DNA of 31,410 bases from JABSOG01 sp041583135 (GCA_041583135.1 JBFHGJ010000063.1:1-31410); one strand, 5' to 3'. Counted from the first letter of the stretch, positions 15,465-24,579 are shown. Notes: generated by a model from the letters alone, not told the origin. A program made the numbers and translations.

Positions 15465-17746
15465 CGGTGTTCCTTATTCTTCAGTGGTGTAACAAAAGCC
15501 ATCAGTACGGCAAGCACAATGCCAAAGGCGGTGCTAAGGCCAAAGTGCTGCACCGCTGGAGTATGGCTTAAAGCCATCATGCCAAAGGCCGCCATCGATG
15601 ACAGCGCCGAGAGCAAGATGGCCAATACCACATGGGGTTTGTGCCCTTGTTCGTTGAAAAACACGATGTAGTCGATGGCCAGTGCACCAATCAACAAACA
15701 AGATAAAAGATTGAAGATGCTCAGTTGCTGTTGCAACAGTTGACTGAGCAGCAAGCTGCCGAGGGCGGCAAACAGCGGCGTAAGCAGTGAAAACAGCCCT
15801 TGGGCAAGGCCGTAACGCACCACCAACACCAACATAAAGGCCAAAATGGCCAAGATGAAAAAGGTGATCAATGAGGCGCGAGCGTCATATAGCGCGGCGC
15901 TTAAGCGTTTGGGTTGATCGACAAATTCGATGTCGCCAAAGGTATCTTGCAGGCGGGCCTGTGTGCTGGTTGAGAGTTCGCCATAGTAGCTCACCAGGCC
16001 ATAAGATAGGCCGTCTGCTTGCCACAGTTTTTGAGCCAACAACTCAAGACTTTGCGGCCATTGTTCGGGCAACAGAATATTGTCCAGTTGGCTATCTAGC
16101 TGGTTCATTTGCTCAGGTTCAAGATAGCCGGACATTTGTGGCAGTTTGTCGCCGGCGATGTACTGGCGCATTTGGCCTTTACTTTGACTCTGCATGGCCC
16201 TGGTGGGCACCCATTTGGCCAAAGAGAAGGATTTAACCTCGTCACCTAAGAGCGCATTGGCTTGATGCATTTTGGCCAGCACCTGTTGGTCATCAACACC
16301 TTTGAAGACTAGGTATCTTGGGTAGCTGGCATAGCCCATCAGCTTTTGCACTTTGGCTTCTTGGGCGATAAGCGCTGTTGAGGCGCTGTTGAGGCTGGCA
16401 ACGTTATCGTCAAACGACAGTTTGAAATCGGCCACGGCAAACAGCGCAATGAACGCCGCGACCACCATGAATATATGATTGACGCAGCGCAGGTGGGCGC
16501 AAAAATCACTGATGCGTTTGACCGCATTTAACACCGGAGTTGCCAGTTTTAGCGGTTGTTTGCGCTGGTAGATTGGGCTGAGCCAAAACAGTGCTGTAGC
16601 TAAGGCGGCGATGAGCCCGAAGATCATAAAAAGGGTGATTTGATGCAGTGCCTTTAACGGCATCAACAACATGCTCATATAGCCAAGCACCGTGGTCATA
16701 GCGCCCATCAACATGGCCGGCGCTAGGTAACGGGTGAGATTGGCGATGGGCTTTTCACCACTGCTGTAGGCGGCCGCCAAGGTATGAAAGGCATAATCGA
16801 CACTGATGCCAATCAGGCTGACCGCAAAGATAAAGGTCAACAGATGAACTTCATTGACGCTGGCTATCAGACCGGCTGCGCCAAAGCCGATGGCCACGGC
16901 CATCAGTAGCAAAATGGCGATAATAGGCATCAGTGAGCGAAAGATCACAAGGGCGAGGATGATAATCAGCAAGGTTGAAATGGTGCTAAACAGGCTGATC
17001 TCCGACTTGGCACTTTGACTGGCACTGGCCACATGAAAGACCAAACCGCTACGATAAACTTGCTGCTCGGCTGTTAGGTTGTCGGCTATCAGGGCTTCGA
17101 TTTGACCGTTCAACACAATCGACTGATTGACCCCGAGGGCTTTGGCATCGATATCGATAAAAATCGGATAGTAAAAGTTGTCAGCTTGTTGCTGGTAGAG
17201 CGCATTGCCATCATAGGACCACTGGCTTTGTTCGGTGAGCAGCGACTGAAGGCTGAAGGCCGAGGCCAATGTCGGATCCTGCTCGAAGGTTTGATTGACA
17301 AACGGGTTGATGGTGCCGACCAAGCCTTGTAGAAACTTGTTTTCAATGGCACTGGGATTGTCGTTGCCAAGGGCTTTGAGATAGTCGTTGTCTAACAGGG
17401 TAAATGGATATTGCCGATATAACTCAAGCAATGGGGTGAGCAGGCTTTGCTGATCTGGCGCGCGTAAAGCTTGTGTGACCAGCCCAAGCTGTTGCAGCTG
17501 CTCAGCTATCCGTGCGGCTGTTTGATTGGTTTTAGACTGGTCTTGTCCGCTGATCACCAAGAGCAGCTTTTGCTGTTGTAAGGTGCTGCTGTGGGCAATT
17601 TTTTGATCAAATGTGCTGTCTTGGCCGAGCAAGGAGAGCATGTCGGAGCGCACGCTTATTTGCCCTTGTAATACCTTATTGGCGGCAAATCCCAACAAAG
17701 CCAATAGCATCAAAGCCCATAGGGTTGCAAATCGTGGTTTCATCAT
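15461..17746 (-). CDS. MMPL/RND-family exporter of the APE operon
   Basis: A 761-residue inner-membrane transporter with duplicated RND layout. TM1 is at residues ~8-24, followed by a periplasmic domain to ~250, then a bundle of helices (about 255-400) with GISVDYAFH; the second half repeats this with a soluble domain and a terminal bundle including LIGALAIDYIVFF. The Asp in each bundle resembles the proton-relay acidic residues of MMPL/HpnN-type transporters. It is predicted to lift the APE lipid from the inner membrane, handing it to the LolA-like carrier encoded immediately upstream in the operon (ATGATGA overlap). Start is 17746 or 17743. Confidence 0.92.
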   Translation of the reverse strand: MMKPRFATLWALMLLALLGFAANKVLQGQISVRSDMLSLLGQDSTFDQKIAHSSTLQQQKLLLVISGQDQSKTNQTAARIAEQLQQLGLVTQALRAPDQQSLLTPLLELYRQYPFTLLDNDYLKALGNDNPSAIENKFLQGLVGTINPFVNQTFEQDPTLASAFSLQSLLTEQSQWSYDGNALYQQQADNFYYPIFIDIDAKALGVNQSIVLNGQIEALIADNLTAEQQVYRSGLVFHVASASQSAKSEISLFSTISTLLIIILALVIFRSLMPIIAILLLMAVAIGFGAAGLIASVNEVHLLTFIFAVSLIGISVDYAFHTLAAAYSSGEKPIANLTRYLAPAMLMGAMTTVLGYMSMLLMPLKALHQITLFMIFGLIAALATALFWLSPIYQRKQPLKLATPVLNAVKRISDFCAHLRCVNHIFMVVAAFIALFAVADFKLSFDDNVASLNSASTALIAQEAKVQKLMGYASYPRYLVFKGVDDQQVLAKMHQANALLGDEVKSFSLAKWVPTRAMQSQSKGQMRQYIAGDKLPQMSGYLEPEQMNQLDSQLDNILLPEQWPQSLELLAQKLWQADGLSYGLVSYYGELSTSTQARLQDTFGDIEFVDQPKRLSAALYDARASLITFFILAILAFMLVLVVRYGLAQGLFSLLTPLFAALGSLLLSQLLQQQLSIFNLLSCLLIGALAIDYIVFFNEQGHKPHVVLAILLSALSSMAAFGMMALSHTPAVQHFGLSTAFGIVLAVLMAFVTPLKNKEHR

Positions 17747-18396
17747 GGCGTCAGCAGGCTTTGCTCTTGTTGGCTTAATGCCTTGTAGGGCATTAGGTTT
17801 AGCTGAATGAGACTTTTGGCGCCGCCCGGCTCGACGATATGCATTTCTCTGATGTCTTCTTTTGTACCACAGACATCAATCGATTGCAGTGCGCTTTGGG
17901 TCACCTCGGATTTTGGCATCAGGGTAACGCAAGTGATAGCTTCTGCTTGTGGCTCCTGCTTGGCTTGCTGCGCGACACTCAAGCTGAAATGCTCAGTGAG
18001 CCCCTGCCAGTTGCCGGTGAGCGCATTTAAAAACACCATGTTCAGCCCTGAGGCGCCGCCGAGCTGTTGACGCTTGTTTTGCGAATCAATGGAGATAATG
18101 TGGCTTTGACTAATGACTAGGGTTGAAGTCACTGGGGTTTCAGTACGCCAAATAATGCCTTGATTGGCGCTGACAATGATAGTGCCGCTTGAGCGGATGG
18201 GACGGCGCATAAAGCGGGTTTGCTTTTGCTGGATAAAAGTGCCTTTGAGTAACTGTGGCGCGCCTGGCACGTCGCTTTTCGAGCGTTCGATACCCCACTG
18301 CGGCATTGCTGGCAATGACGCGGCACTTGTTTGTGCAACACCGCTCAGGCCCAAGCTCAGTAAGCTCAATAGGACGAGCAATAACCGGCGGTTCAT
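17743..18396 (-). CDS. LolA-like periplasmic carrier protein
   Basis: A 217-residue protein with a cleavable signal peptide (MNRRLLLVLLSLLSLGLSGVAQTSA). The mature part carries the LolA pattern: LKGTFIQQKQTRFMRRPIRS, SGTIIVSANQGIIWRTETP and TSTLVISQSHII, the half-barrel strands that bind lipoprotein acyl chains. Two Cys (in ITCVTLM and DVCGTKE) could form a disulfide. LolA-like proteins are regular members of APE clusters; a role in carrying the lipid-anchored polyene across the periplasm is inferred. It is coupled by ATGA to the thioesterase gene and overlaps the exporter gene. Confidence 0.88.
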   Translation of the reverse strand: MNRRLLLVLLSLLSLGLSGVAQTSAASLPAMPQWGIERSKSDVPGAPQLLKGTFIQQKQTRFMRRPIRSSGTIIVSANQGIIWRTETPVTSTLVISQSHIISIDSQNKRQQLGGASGLNMVFLNALTGNWQGLTEHFSLSVAQQAKQEPQAEAITCVTLMPKSEVTQSALQSIDVCGTKEDIREMHIVEPGGAKSLIQLNLMPYKALSQQEQSLLTP

Positions 18397-18815
18397 TTGC
18401 TTATTCCCAGTTTATCTAACACCACTTGTGGCGATTCGAACTGCATTTGCTCAGACTCGATTGAGACCGCCACTTGAACCGTATGGGCTTTGGTGAGCAA
18501 TTCTTTGGTCTGGGCATCGATGATACGATATTCGATTTTCATGCGGTTGATGATCTCTACCAGCTCGGCGTGAATTTCAATTTTGCGGAAAAACTTTGCC
18601 GGTGCGACATACTTAAGGCGCATATCGACTACCGGCCAAATGTAGCCCGATTGCTGCATTTGCAGGTAATTGTAGTCAAAACTGTCCAGCAGTTCACAAC
18701 GTGCCACTTCAAGATATTTGACATAGTGACCGTGCCAGACGATGTGCATGGCATCGACATCGAAAAATGGCACTTCCATGGTGGTTGTAACACTGCGCAG
18801 TACTTTACCCGGCAT
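18393..18815 (-). CDS. 4HBT-family acyl thioesterase
   Basis: A 140-residue hotdog thioesterase of the 4-hydroxybenzoyl-CoA/YbgC type. The active-site segment is FFDVDAMHIVWHGHYVKYLE at residues 17-36, matching the D-x-D-x4-V-x-(W/Y)-H-x-x-Y pattern with Asp19, Asp21 and His28. It may release the finished aryl polyene or a stalled chain from ACP, or hydrolyse aberrant intermediates. It overlaps the ammonia-lyase gene by 11 bp and the LolA gene by ATGA. Homologues occupy the same place (ApeK) in other APE clusters, stated from memory of the family order. Confidence 0.9.
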   Translation of the reverse strand: MPGKVLRSVTTTMEVPFFDVDAMHIVWHGHYVKYLEVARCELLDSFDYNYLQMQQSGYIWPVVDMRLKYVAPAKFFRKIEIHAELVEIINRMKIEYRIIDAQTKELLTKAHTVQVAVSIESEQMQFESPQVVLDKLGISK

Positions 18816-20355
18816 ACAATGACCACCTTTTTTGCTGAATATAAGTGATCACCGCCCTTAGTTCTGACTCTAGTGCTCTATCGTCGGTCAACCGTGGGAA
18901 GAAGCCGGTTATGTCATCGAACATCGCAGCCAAAGGCGCGGTCATGGTGGCCTTATCTAGCTCTTGGCGTTCAAGGCGAATATCCATGCCTTGGGTGGCG
19001 GCAAGCAAGGTGGCCGCAGCGACCTGTTCGGTCAGCTGCAGTACCCGCATACAATCGCGCGCCGCGATGGTGCCCATGCTGACTTTATCTTGATTGTGAC
19101 ACTCGGTTGAGCGTGAAAAGACGCTTGCAGGCATGGTGTGCTTTAGCGCCTCTGCGGTCCACGCCGAACACCCAATCTGCACAGCCTTAAAGCCATGGTT
19201 GATGGCGGCTCTTTCTTGACTGGCGCCAGAGAGATTGGCGGGCAGCCCGTTGTTGAACTTGTGATCCATCAGCAGCGCCATTTGTCTGTCTAACAGGTCG
19301 GCCAAGTTGGCCACGGCATTTTTTAAAGTGTCCATAGCAATGGCGATATGACCACCATAGAAGTGGCCACCGTGCAGTACATGCTCGCCGATACCATCGA
19401 TAATCGGGTTGTCGTTGGCACTGTTGAGTTCGTTTTCTATCATGGAGCGAAGCCATGGCAAGGTGTCTTCAACCACGCCGATAATATGCGGCGCACAGCG
19501 AATCGAATAGCGGTCTTGCAGACGGCTTGAGTTACGTGGGTGCTCATGATGGTTTAAATCGGCGCGAATGTGCGCGGCTACCGATTGTTGACCCGGATGA
19601 GGCTTGACGCTAAACAGAATGTCGTCAAAGTGATTGCTGTTGCCTTTGAGCGCCAGTGAGTTCATGGCGGTGATACGCGTACACAACTTAGCGAGGTACT
19701 CGGCGCGTTTAAAGGCAATACAGGCAAGGCCGGTCATGACGGCGGTACCGTTCATGATGGCAAGACCTTCTTTTGGCCTTAATGTTATTGGTGTTAGGTT
19801 ATTTTGTGCCAGCGCGTCTTTGGCTGAGATCTTTTCGCCGTTAAAGAACACTTCGCGCTCGCCAAGCAAAGTGGCGGCAACATAAGAGAGCGGAGTTAAA
19901 TCGCCGCTGGCGCCGACCGAGCCTTCTTGTGGGATCACCGGCACGATATCGAGGTTGATAAAGGCTTTTAACTGCTCCAGCAGTTCAAAACTGACCCCGG
20001 AGTAGCCTTGGGTCAGTGAGCATAAACGGGCGGCCAAAATGGCGCGGCCTTGTTCGATATCGAACACCTCGCCCAAACCACAGCCGTGAAAGCGCGTCAG
20101 GTGCAGAGGGAGTTGCTGAACCAGCTCGGGCGGAATATCGACAGTGCAAGAATCGCCATAACCTGTCGTTACGCCGTAAATCAATCCGTCTTCTTCAAGC
20201 AGTTTGTCTAAAAACGTTACACCTGCGGTAATTTGACCGACAAAGTCGGGATTATCGCTAAGGCGAACGTTGGCTTTACCCTCGGCAATATCAGTGATGT
20301 CTTCAATGCTGAGTCGATTGGCGCCAAATGTGATTGGAGATTTTTGCTGAGACAA
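18805..20355 (-). CDS. Aromatic amino acid ammonia-lyase (HAL/TAL family)
   Basis: A 516-residue MIO-type lyase. The self-cyclising Ala-Ser-Gly (149-151) is in SVGASGDLTPL, and the lid tyrosine Tyr60 is in IYGVTTGYGD. It probably deaminates tyrosine (or another aromatic amino acid) to the aryl-acrylate starter of the polyene. The substrate-selectivity pair is Phe89-His90 in TRFHGCGLG, differing from the His-Leu of Rhodobacter TAL and Ser-His of HutH. It starts with TTG, two bases after the preceding stop codon, with AAAGGA about 12 bases upstream; no ATG exists near the homologous N terminus. No hut genes are nearby, so a histidine-degradation role is unlikely. Confidence 0.92.
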   Translation of the reverse strand: MSQQKSPITFGANRLSIEDITDIAEGKANVRLSDNPDFVGQITAGVTFLDKLLEEDGLIYGVTTGYGDSCTVDIPPELVQQLPLHLTRFHGCGLGEVFDIEQGRAILAARLCSLTQGYSGVSFELLEQLKAFINLDIVPVIPQEGSVGASGDLTPLSYVAATLLGEREVFFNGEKISAKDALAQNNLTPITLRPKEGLAIMNGTAVMTGLACIAFKRAEYLAKLCTRITAMNSLALKGNSNHFDDILFSVKPHPGQQSVAAHIRADLNHHEHPRNSSRLQDRYSIRCAPHIIGVVEDTLPWLRSMIENELNSANDNPIIDGIGEHVLHGGHFYGGHIAIAMDTLKNAVANLADLLDRQMALLMDHKFNNGLPANLSGASQERAAINHGFKAVQIGCSAWTAEALKHTMPASVFSRSTECHNQDKVSMGTIAARDCMRVLQLTEQVAAATLLAATQGMDIRLERQELDKATMTAPLAAMFDDITGFFPRLTDDRALESELRAVITYIQQKRWSLYAG

Positions 20356-20358
20356 TGT

Positions 20359-21327
20359 TTAGCTTTCCTTTGTTAACGCTTTTGCTCTTTGTACTTCGTC
20401 GTCTGACAACCAAAAGTCAAAAAAGTTGTACCATTGGTATGGATAGAGCAGACAGTAATGGGTCAGTCGGGCAACATAGTTGCTGATCTGCTGTTTTAAC
20501 AGCTCGGCTCGGCCTTTGCGCGAGGCGCTAAAGGGCCGCTCGAATGGTTCTAAAATCACTTCAAAACCGGCTTTTTGCTTAAAACAAAACATCATATAAA
20601 CCGGGCAATCCATGAGCATCGCCAAAATGAACGGGCCTTCGGATATTGGCGCCATCTTGCCGAGAAACGGCACTTCGGTTACCCGGCCAAAGCTGCTGGT
20701 CGAGGTTCTATCGGCGGCAATCACCAAGTGTTCACCATTGTCGATGCGCTGTTTGAGCATAATTGCCAACTCGGCGCTGACCTCGGTGACTTGGATCAAA
20801 TTGACGTCCATATTGGGGTCGAGCTTTTTCAGTATACGATTAAATTGCTCGGCGTGCTGGGTAAACACCATCACATTAAAGCGGGTATCGGCATTTTTTG
20901 ACAGCGCCCTTGAGACTTCAAGGTTGCCCAAATGAGAACCGATAAACACGGCCCCTTGTTTTTGCTCGGTCAACTCTTGGAAAATATGGCGATTGACATG
21001 ACTGAGGGTATCGGATGGCATTTTACCCGACCAAGCTTCAATCTTATCAAGTGCTGACTCGGCGAAATTAACCAAGTGCTTGAGGCTGTCAAACCAGTTG
21101 GGCGGCTTTTTAAGGGCGGTGCCGTTGGAATAGTCATAAACTTGAGTCAAAAATTGTTTTGACGCTGCTCTTGCTCGCTTACCGGTCAAAAAGAAGTAAA
21201 AGACCACCGGCCATAGTACCAAGCGGATCAGCCAGCGGCCGGTCAGCTGATTGATTTTCATCAACAGCCAAATGCCAAGATATGAACCGCGCTCGGCGAT
21301 GATCGACCAATGTTGTTGCTTACTCAT
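20359..21327 (-). CDS. LpxL/HtrB-like lipid acyltransferase (COG4261 type)
   Basis: A 322-residue membrane-associated acyltransferase. The N-terminal hydrophobic helix (LIRLVLWPVVFYFFLTG, about 33-49) anchors it, and the catalytic HxxxxE is IGSHLGNLEVSR with His132 and Glu137. VIAADRTS and VPFLGKMAPISEGPFILA are further typical blocks of lipid A-type late acyltransferases. In APE clusters this domain is often fused to a glycosyltransferase; here the two are separate genes separated by one base. It may attach an acyl or aryl-polyene chain to the glycolipid anchor. Confidence 0.9.
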   Translation of the reverse strand: MSKQQHWSIIAERGSYLGIWLLMKINQLTGRWLIRLVLWPVVFYFFLTGKRARAASKQFLTQVYDYSNGTALKKPPNWFDSLKHLVNFAESALDKIEAWSGKMPSDTLSHVNRHIFQELTEQKQGAVFIGSHLGNLEVSRALSKNADTRFNVMVFTQHAEQFNRILKKLDPNMDVNLIQVTEVSAELAIMLKQRIDNGEHLVIAADRTSTSSFGRVTEVPFLGKMAPISEGPFILAMLMDCPVYMMFCFKQKAGFEVILEPFERPFSASRKGRAELLKQQISNYVARLTHYCLLYPYQWYNFFDFWLSDDEVQRAKALTKES

Positions 21328-21328
21328 A

Positions 21329-22063
21329 CTAACCCTTGATATGACGCCAGATGAGCTTGGGTATGCGTGGCAACATACCGAAAAATAAGCGGGTGTGGAG
21401 CCAGCTGATCAGCAGGTTGTCGTTTAGCGGTTGAAAATGCGACACGCCATCTTCAGGATAGATGACTTTGGTCGGCAAAAAGATGCTGGTGGTGCCACGC
21501 CAATAAAGTCTGACCATGATCTCGATATCAAAGTCCATACGGGTGCCGAGCTTGACCGCCTTCATCAGCTCGATACAAGGGGCCAACGGATAGACGCGAA
21601 AGCCGCACATGGTATCTTTGATGGCAAAGGATAAGGTCTCGACCCACACCCAAAAATGGGTGATATGACGACTAAAACGGCGACTAAAAGGGATGGACTC
21701 ATCATAAACCGGACGGCCGCTGATGAGTTTTTGCGGATTGGCTTTGGCCAGTGCCAATAGTTTTTCGCAGTTGTCGCAGTCGTGTTGGCCGTCGGCATCG
21801 ACTTGCAGCATATGGCTAAAACCGCGCTCATAGGCGCGTTTCATTCCGGTCATTACCGCGCCGCCTTTGCCTTGGTTGACTTGGTGTCTGACCACCTCGA
21901 CCTGCTCATAGCGCTCGCCGACAGCTTTGATCAATGCCTCGTTGTGCTCGTTGGACGCGTCATCGACCATGATGATAGGTAAGTTCAAAGACAATAGCGA
22001 GCTCACCACCGCTTCACATTTATCGCCGTGGTTGTAGTTGGGGATCACAATACAGAAATTCAC
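21329..22063 (-). CDS. Family 2 glycosyltransferase
   Basis: A 244-residue GT-A enzyme similar to dolichyl-phosphate-mannose-synthase-like GT2 proteins. IVIPNYNHG opens the fold, MVDDAS (residues 32-37) is the nucleotide-binding aspartate region, QGKGGAVMTGM follows, and the metal-binding DxD is VDADGQHD (88-95). GTRMDFDIEIMVRLYWRG near 180 is also typical. It has no C-terminal membrane domain, only a hydrophobic tail. It starts with GTG overlapping the dehydratase stop (GTGA). It probably adds a sugar to the lipid that anchors the polyene. Confidence 0.9.
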   Translation of the reverse strand: MNFCIVIPNYNHGDKCEAVVSSLLSLNLPIIMVDDASNEHNEALIKAVGERYEQVEVVRHQVNQGKGGAVMTGMKRAYERGFSHMLQVDADGQHDCDNCEKLLALAKANPQKLISGRPVYDESIPFSRRFSRHITHFWVWVETLSFAIKDTMCGFRVYPLAPCIELMKAVKLGTRMDFDIEIMVRLYWRGTTSIFLPTKVIYPEDGVSHFQPLNDNLLISWLHTRLFFGMLPRIPKLIWRHIKG

Positions 22064-22416
22064 GCCGGTTCCTCTAGCTTAATGCGCCCTGAGGCGTGGT
22101 TGCCGACACTGGAGCTGTAGTCGAACACAAACTTGTGGCGGTCTTTTTGGGTGAGGGTCAGCACCACTTCGGTATTGGGCGTCAATACCTGTTGAAACTT
22201 AAGCACTTCGACGGCGCTGACATCGGTTTGGGCGATATCGAGGTAGCGCTTGGCATATTCTACCGCCCAGTTAAGCTGCACCACGCCTGCCAAAATCGGC
22301 GTACCGGGGAAATGACCATTGAAGTAATGGATCTGCTCAGACAGTCTAAAGGTCAGTTTGACCCCTTGGTCAATGGTTTGGCAATCAATAAGCTCAGGTG
22401 TGGTTTGACTGTTCAC
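22060..22416 (-). CDS. apeI: APE FabZ-like dehydratase (ApeI type)
   Basis: A 118-residue hotdog protein. The catalytic His35 is in YFNGHFPGTPILAGVVQL, the FabA/FabZ active-site loop, with central helix VVQLNWAVEYAKRYL, and FQQVLTPNTEVVL downstream. It is short compared with FabZ (about 150) but of typical ApeI length. It should dehydrate 3-hydroxyacyl-ACP intermediates of the growing polyene. The start is GTG within GTGA, overlapping the ligase stop. Confidence 0.9.
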   Translation of the reverse strand: MNSQTTPELIDCQTIDQGVKLTFRLSEQIHYFNGHFPGTPILAGVVQLNWAVEYAKRYLDIAQTDVSAVEVLKFQQVLTPNTEVVLTLTQKDRHKFVFDYSSSVGNHASGRIKLEEPA

Positions 22417-23750
22417 GATTGAAATAGCTCTACTAGGGTGTTAACGGGTATTTTGCCTTGTGCGTTGACCGGCAAGGCATCCAAATATCGCCATTTACGT
22501 GGCAACAGCACAGTGTCGAAATAGTGTGCCAAGTGGTTTCTTAACGTCAGATTAACGTGACGTTTATCCTGATGGTTAAGGGCGTTTTCACCTTGTTCGC
22601 TCAAGGTGCAGACGCAGCCGATGGTTTGACGTTTGCCGCTTAATACCACGGCGCGACAGTGTTTGACAAATTCATGCCTTGATAAGGCGGCTTCCAGCTC
22701 ATCCAATGACAGCCGTTTTTGTTCGATTTTGACTATCCTATCGAGTCTGCCAAGCAGTTCAAATTGTCCTTCGGGTGTCAGAGCAATAGCATCTTCTGTT
22801 TGATACCAGTCGCCTTTATAGACATAGGGCGATTTAAGGACAAGGCGATTATCGTCACCGGCTTTAACATTCACACTGGTAAAAGGCTGCCACAGCCCCG
22901 GCTGAGTACGCCAAGCGATACCACCGGTTTCGGTGCTGCCCAGCACCTCGACAGGACCACGAGAAAGGGCTTTAGCAATGCTAAGGGCAGAGGCCGTCGC
23001 TAAAGGGCCGCCCGATGAAAACACCTGAGCGAATTGCTCGGCGTGTTGCTGCCACAGTGGCTCATCGGCGGTTCTTTGTAAAAATGCCGGGCTTGAAACC
23101 AAGACCATTGTGTTAGGCGCTAACGGGGCTAGGTGCTGCACTAAGGTCTCGGGGTAGGCAATCGTTTGGGCATTGATGGTTCGACCATTTAATATTGGCC
23201 ACAGCAGTTTGAACAACAACCCGTAAATATGCTGATGAGACACCGTACTATAGACGGTTGCTGAGCCTAGCTGTTGACCCCAAAGTGATTCTAAATCATT
23301 GACTTCACTTAACAATTGCGCCCAGCGTTTGGTAATTTGCTTTGGTTCGCCGCTAGAGCCTGAAGTGAAAAAGCACAGGGTCGATTGGCTGTCGATTGTT
23401 AGGGCGGTATTGGAAGCGTTTGTGGTTGAAGGCACTCTTGAGAAATGTGCAATGCCTTCAATATGACATTGGCCTATGGTCATGTCGGTATGCGGCGCAA
23501 GGCGCTCAAGCATTGCCGGTTTATCCGATGGCGGTAAGATAATGTGTTTGCCTGCACACAATAAAGCCAAGAAGTTGCTGGCAAAGTGAGTTAAATCGTC
23601 ACTAAAGAGCACAAAACGCTGGGCGTCGTTGTGCTGGAGTGCGGTGCATAGCTGTTTGACTTCACTGACAAATGCAGTACGGGTCAAAGCGTCTTGGGCG
23701 AACAGCGGGGTGTCAAATGCCAACAGTTGCTTGGCTAAATCCATGGTCAT
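22413..23750 (-). CDS. apeH: APE starter-unit acyl/aryl-ACP ligase (ANL superfamily)
   Basis: A 445-residue adenylate-forming enzyme. The ATP-binding P-loop is FFTSGSSGEPKQ (residues 127-138), LGSTETGG (280-287) is the A5-like motif, YQTEDA (A7) and GRLDRIVKIEQKRLSL (A8) follow, and the catalytic C-terminal Lys is in NAQGKIP. It lacks the N-terminal ~80 residues of longer acyl-CoA synthetases, as expected for ApeH-type ligases, and should activate the aryl acrylate from the ammonia-lyase and load it on an ACP. ATG at 23750 overlaps the membrane-protein stop (TGATG); a TTG one codon upstream is less likely. Confidence 0.92.
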   Translation of the reverse strand: MTMDLAKQLLAFDTPLFAQDALTRTAFVSEVKQLCTALQHNDAQRFVLFSDDLTHFASNFLALLCAGKHIILPPSDKPAMLERLAPHTDMTIGQCHIEGIAHFSRVPSTTNASNTALTIDSQSTLCFFTSGSSGEPKQITKRWAQLLSEVNDLESLWGQQLGSATVYSTVSHQHIYGLLFKLLWPILNGRTINAQTIAYPETLVQHLAPLAPNTMVLVSSPAFLQRTADEPLWQQHAEQFAQVFSSGGPLATASALSIAKALSRGPVEVLGSTETGGIAWRTQPGLWQPFTSVNVKAGDDNRLVLKSPYVYKGDWYQTEDAIALTPEGQFELLGRLDRIVKIEQKRLSLDELEAALSRHEFVKHCRAVVLSGKRQTIGCVCTLSEQGENALNHQDKRHVNLTLRNHLAHYFDTVLLPRKWRYLDALPVNAQGKIPVNTLVELFQS

Positions 23751-24319
23751 CAATTTGCCCCGTGCTTTTGCTTTGCCCGCACTTTGAGTCTTACCAAATA
23801 TTCAATGCCGAACAGGAGGCCAATCAGCACATAGGAAATAAAGCCGTTATATAAGGTCCATACTTCCATGGAGCTGTAAAGTGCGGTGTAGCCGGCAATG
23901 CTGCCGTTTATTGTGAAAAAGGCGCACCATACTTTGGTGACTGTCGTGGTGTAGGCGACGGCTTTGGGCGGCAAGTCTGGCTCTTGTATTCTCGCTAGCG
24001 TTTCTATCACCGTAGGTGGTCTTAGCACCGATAAGGCAAATACACTGAGCATGGCAAGGTTAATGACAACCGGGTAGAACTGCATCAGGCGCTGGGAGTT
24101 AAAAATACTTGAGGCCAGCAGTAGGGTGCTTGCAACAATTAGGGCGGTTTTAAACCAAGGCGCGCCGGGCTTTTTGTTGAGTATGAGTCTGGCCAGCAGC
24201 AATATCAACAACAGGGCCGATACTGCGCTGGCAGAAAAATGTTGAAGGCCAAAATAGACGATAACCGGGTAGGCTATCGATACTATTGTAAGCAGTACCA
24301 TCAACCATTTGCCATTCAT
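23750..24319 (-). CDS. COG4648-type integral membrane protein of the APE operon
   Basis: A 189-residue inner-membrane protein with about five hydrophobic segments (roughly residues 7-25, 32-47, 58-76, 84-101 and 163-179) and a basic C-terminal tail. The LRPPTVIETLARIQEPDLPP loop and KVWCAFFTINGSIAGYTAL segment are the conserved parts shared with the membrane protein found between ACP and ligase genes in other APE clusters. Its biochemical role is unknown. ATG at 24319 is chosen; a GTG directly before it is an alternative. Confidence 0.82.
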   Translation of the reverse strand: MNGKWLMVLLTIVSIAYPVIVYFGLQHFSASAVSALLLILLLARLILNKKPGAPWFKTALIVASTLLLASSIFNSQRLMQFYPVVINLAMLSVFALSVLRPPTVIETLARIQEPDLPPKAVAYTTTVTKVWCAFFTINGSIAGYTALYSSMEVWTLYNGFISYVLIGLLFGIEYLVRLKVRAKQKHGAN

Positions 24320-24330
24320 CACTTAGGCTG

Positions 24331-24579
24331 TTACTCGGCCAACAGGGCTTCTAAGGCGAGTACCACATCTTCAACGGTGCGGACTTTTTTAAACGACTCG
24401 GGGTCGATTTTCTTGCCGGTTTGTTCGCGTAGTTTAACCACCAGATCAACCGCGTCGATGCTGTCGAGGTCGAGTTCTTCGTAGAGGTTGGCTTCTAAGG
24501 TGATGTCATCGGCGTCGATTTCAAAGTCTTCCACCAAAACCGATTGCAACATCGCAAAAATATCGTCTTTATTACTCAT
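24331..24579 (-). CDS. apeF: Acyl carrier protein (second of pair)
   Basis: An 82-residue acidic four-helix protein with the phosphopantetheine attachment Ser40 in LDLDSIDAVDL. It forms a tandem with the other ACP, 18 bp apart. Two ACPs (ApeE, ApeF) are standard in APE systems; which letter belongs to which gene is assigned by order only. Confidence 0.93.
   Translation of the reverse strand: MSNKDDIFAMLQSVLVEDFEIDADDITLEANLYEELDLDSIDAVDLVVKLREQTGKKIDPESFKKVRTVEDVVLALEALLAE

Noticed and set aside
18845..20231. Several open frames antisense or shifted within the ammonia-lyase gene
   Set aside because: They lack motifs and follow the codon structure of the conserved lyase; they are shadow frames.
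18805..20355. Ammonia-lyase as hutH of histidine degradation
   Set aside because: No hutU, hutI or hutG neighbours, a selectivity pair unlike HutH, and overlap with APE genes on one side and a two-base gap on the other.
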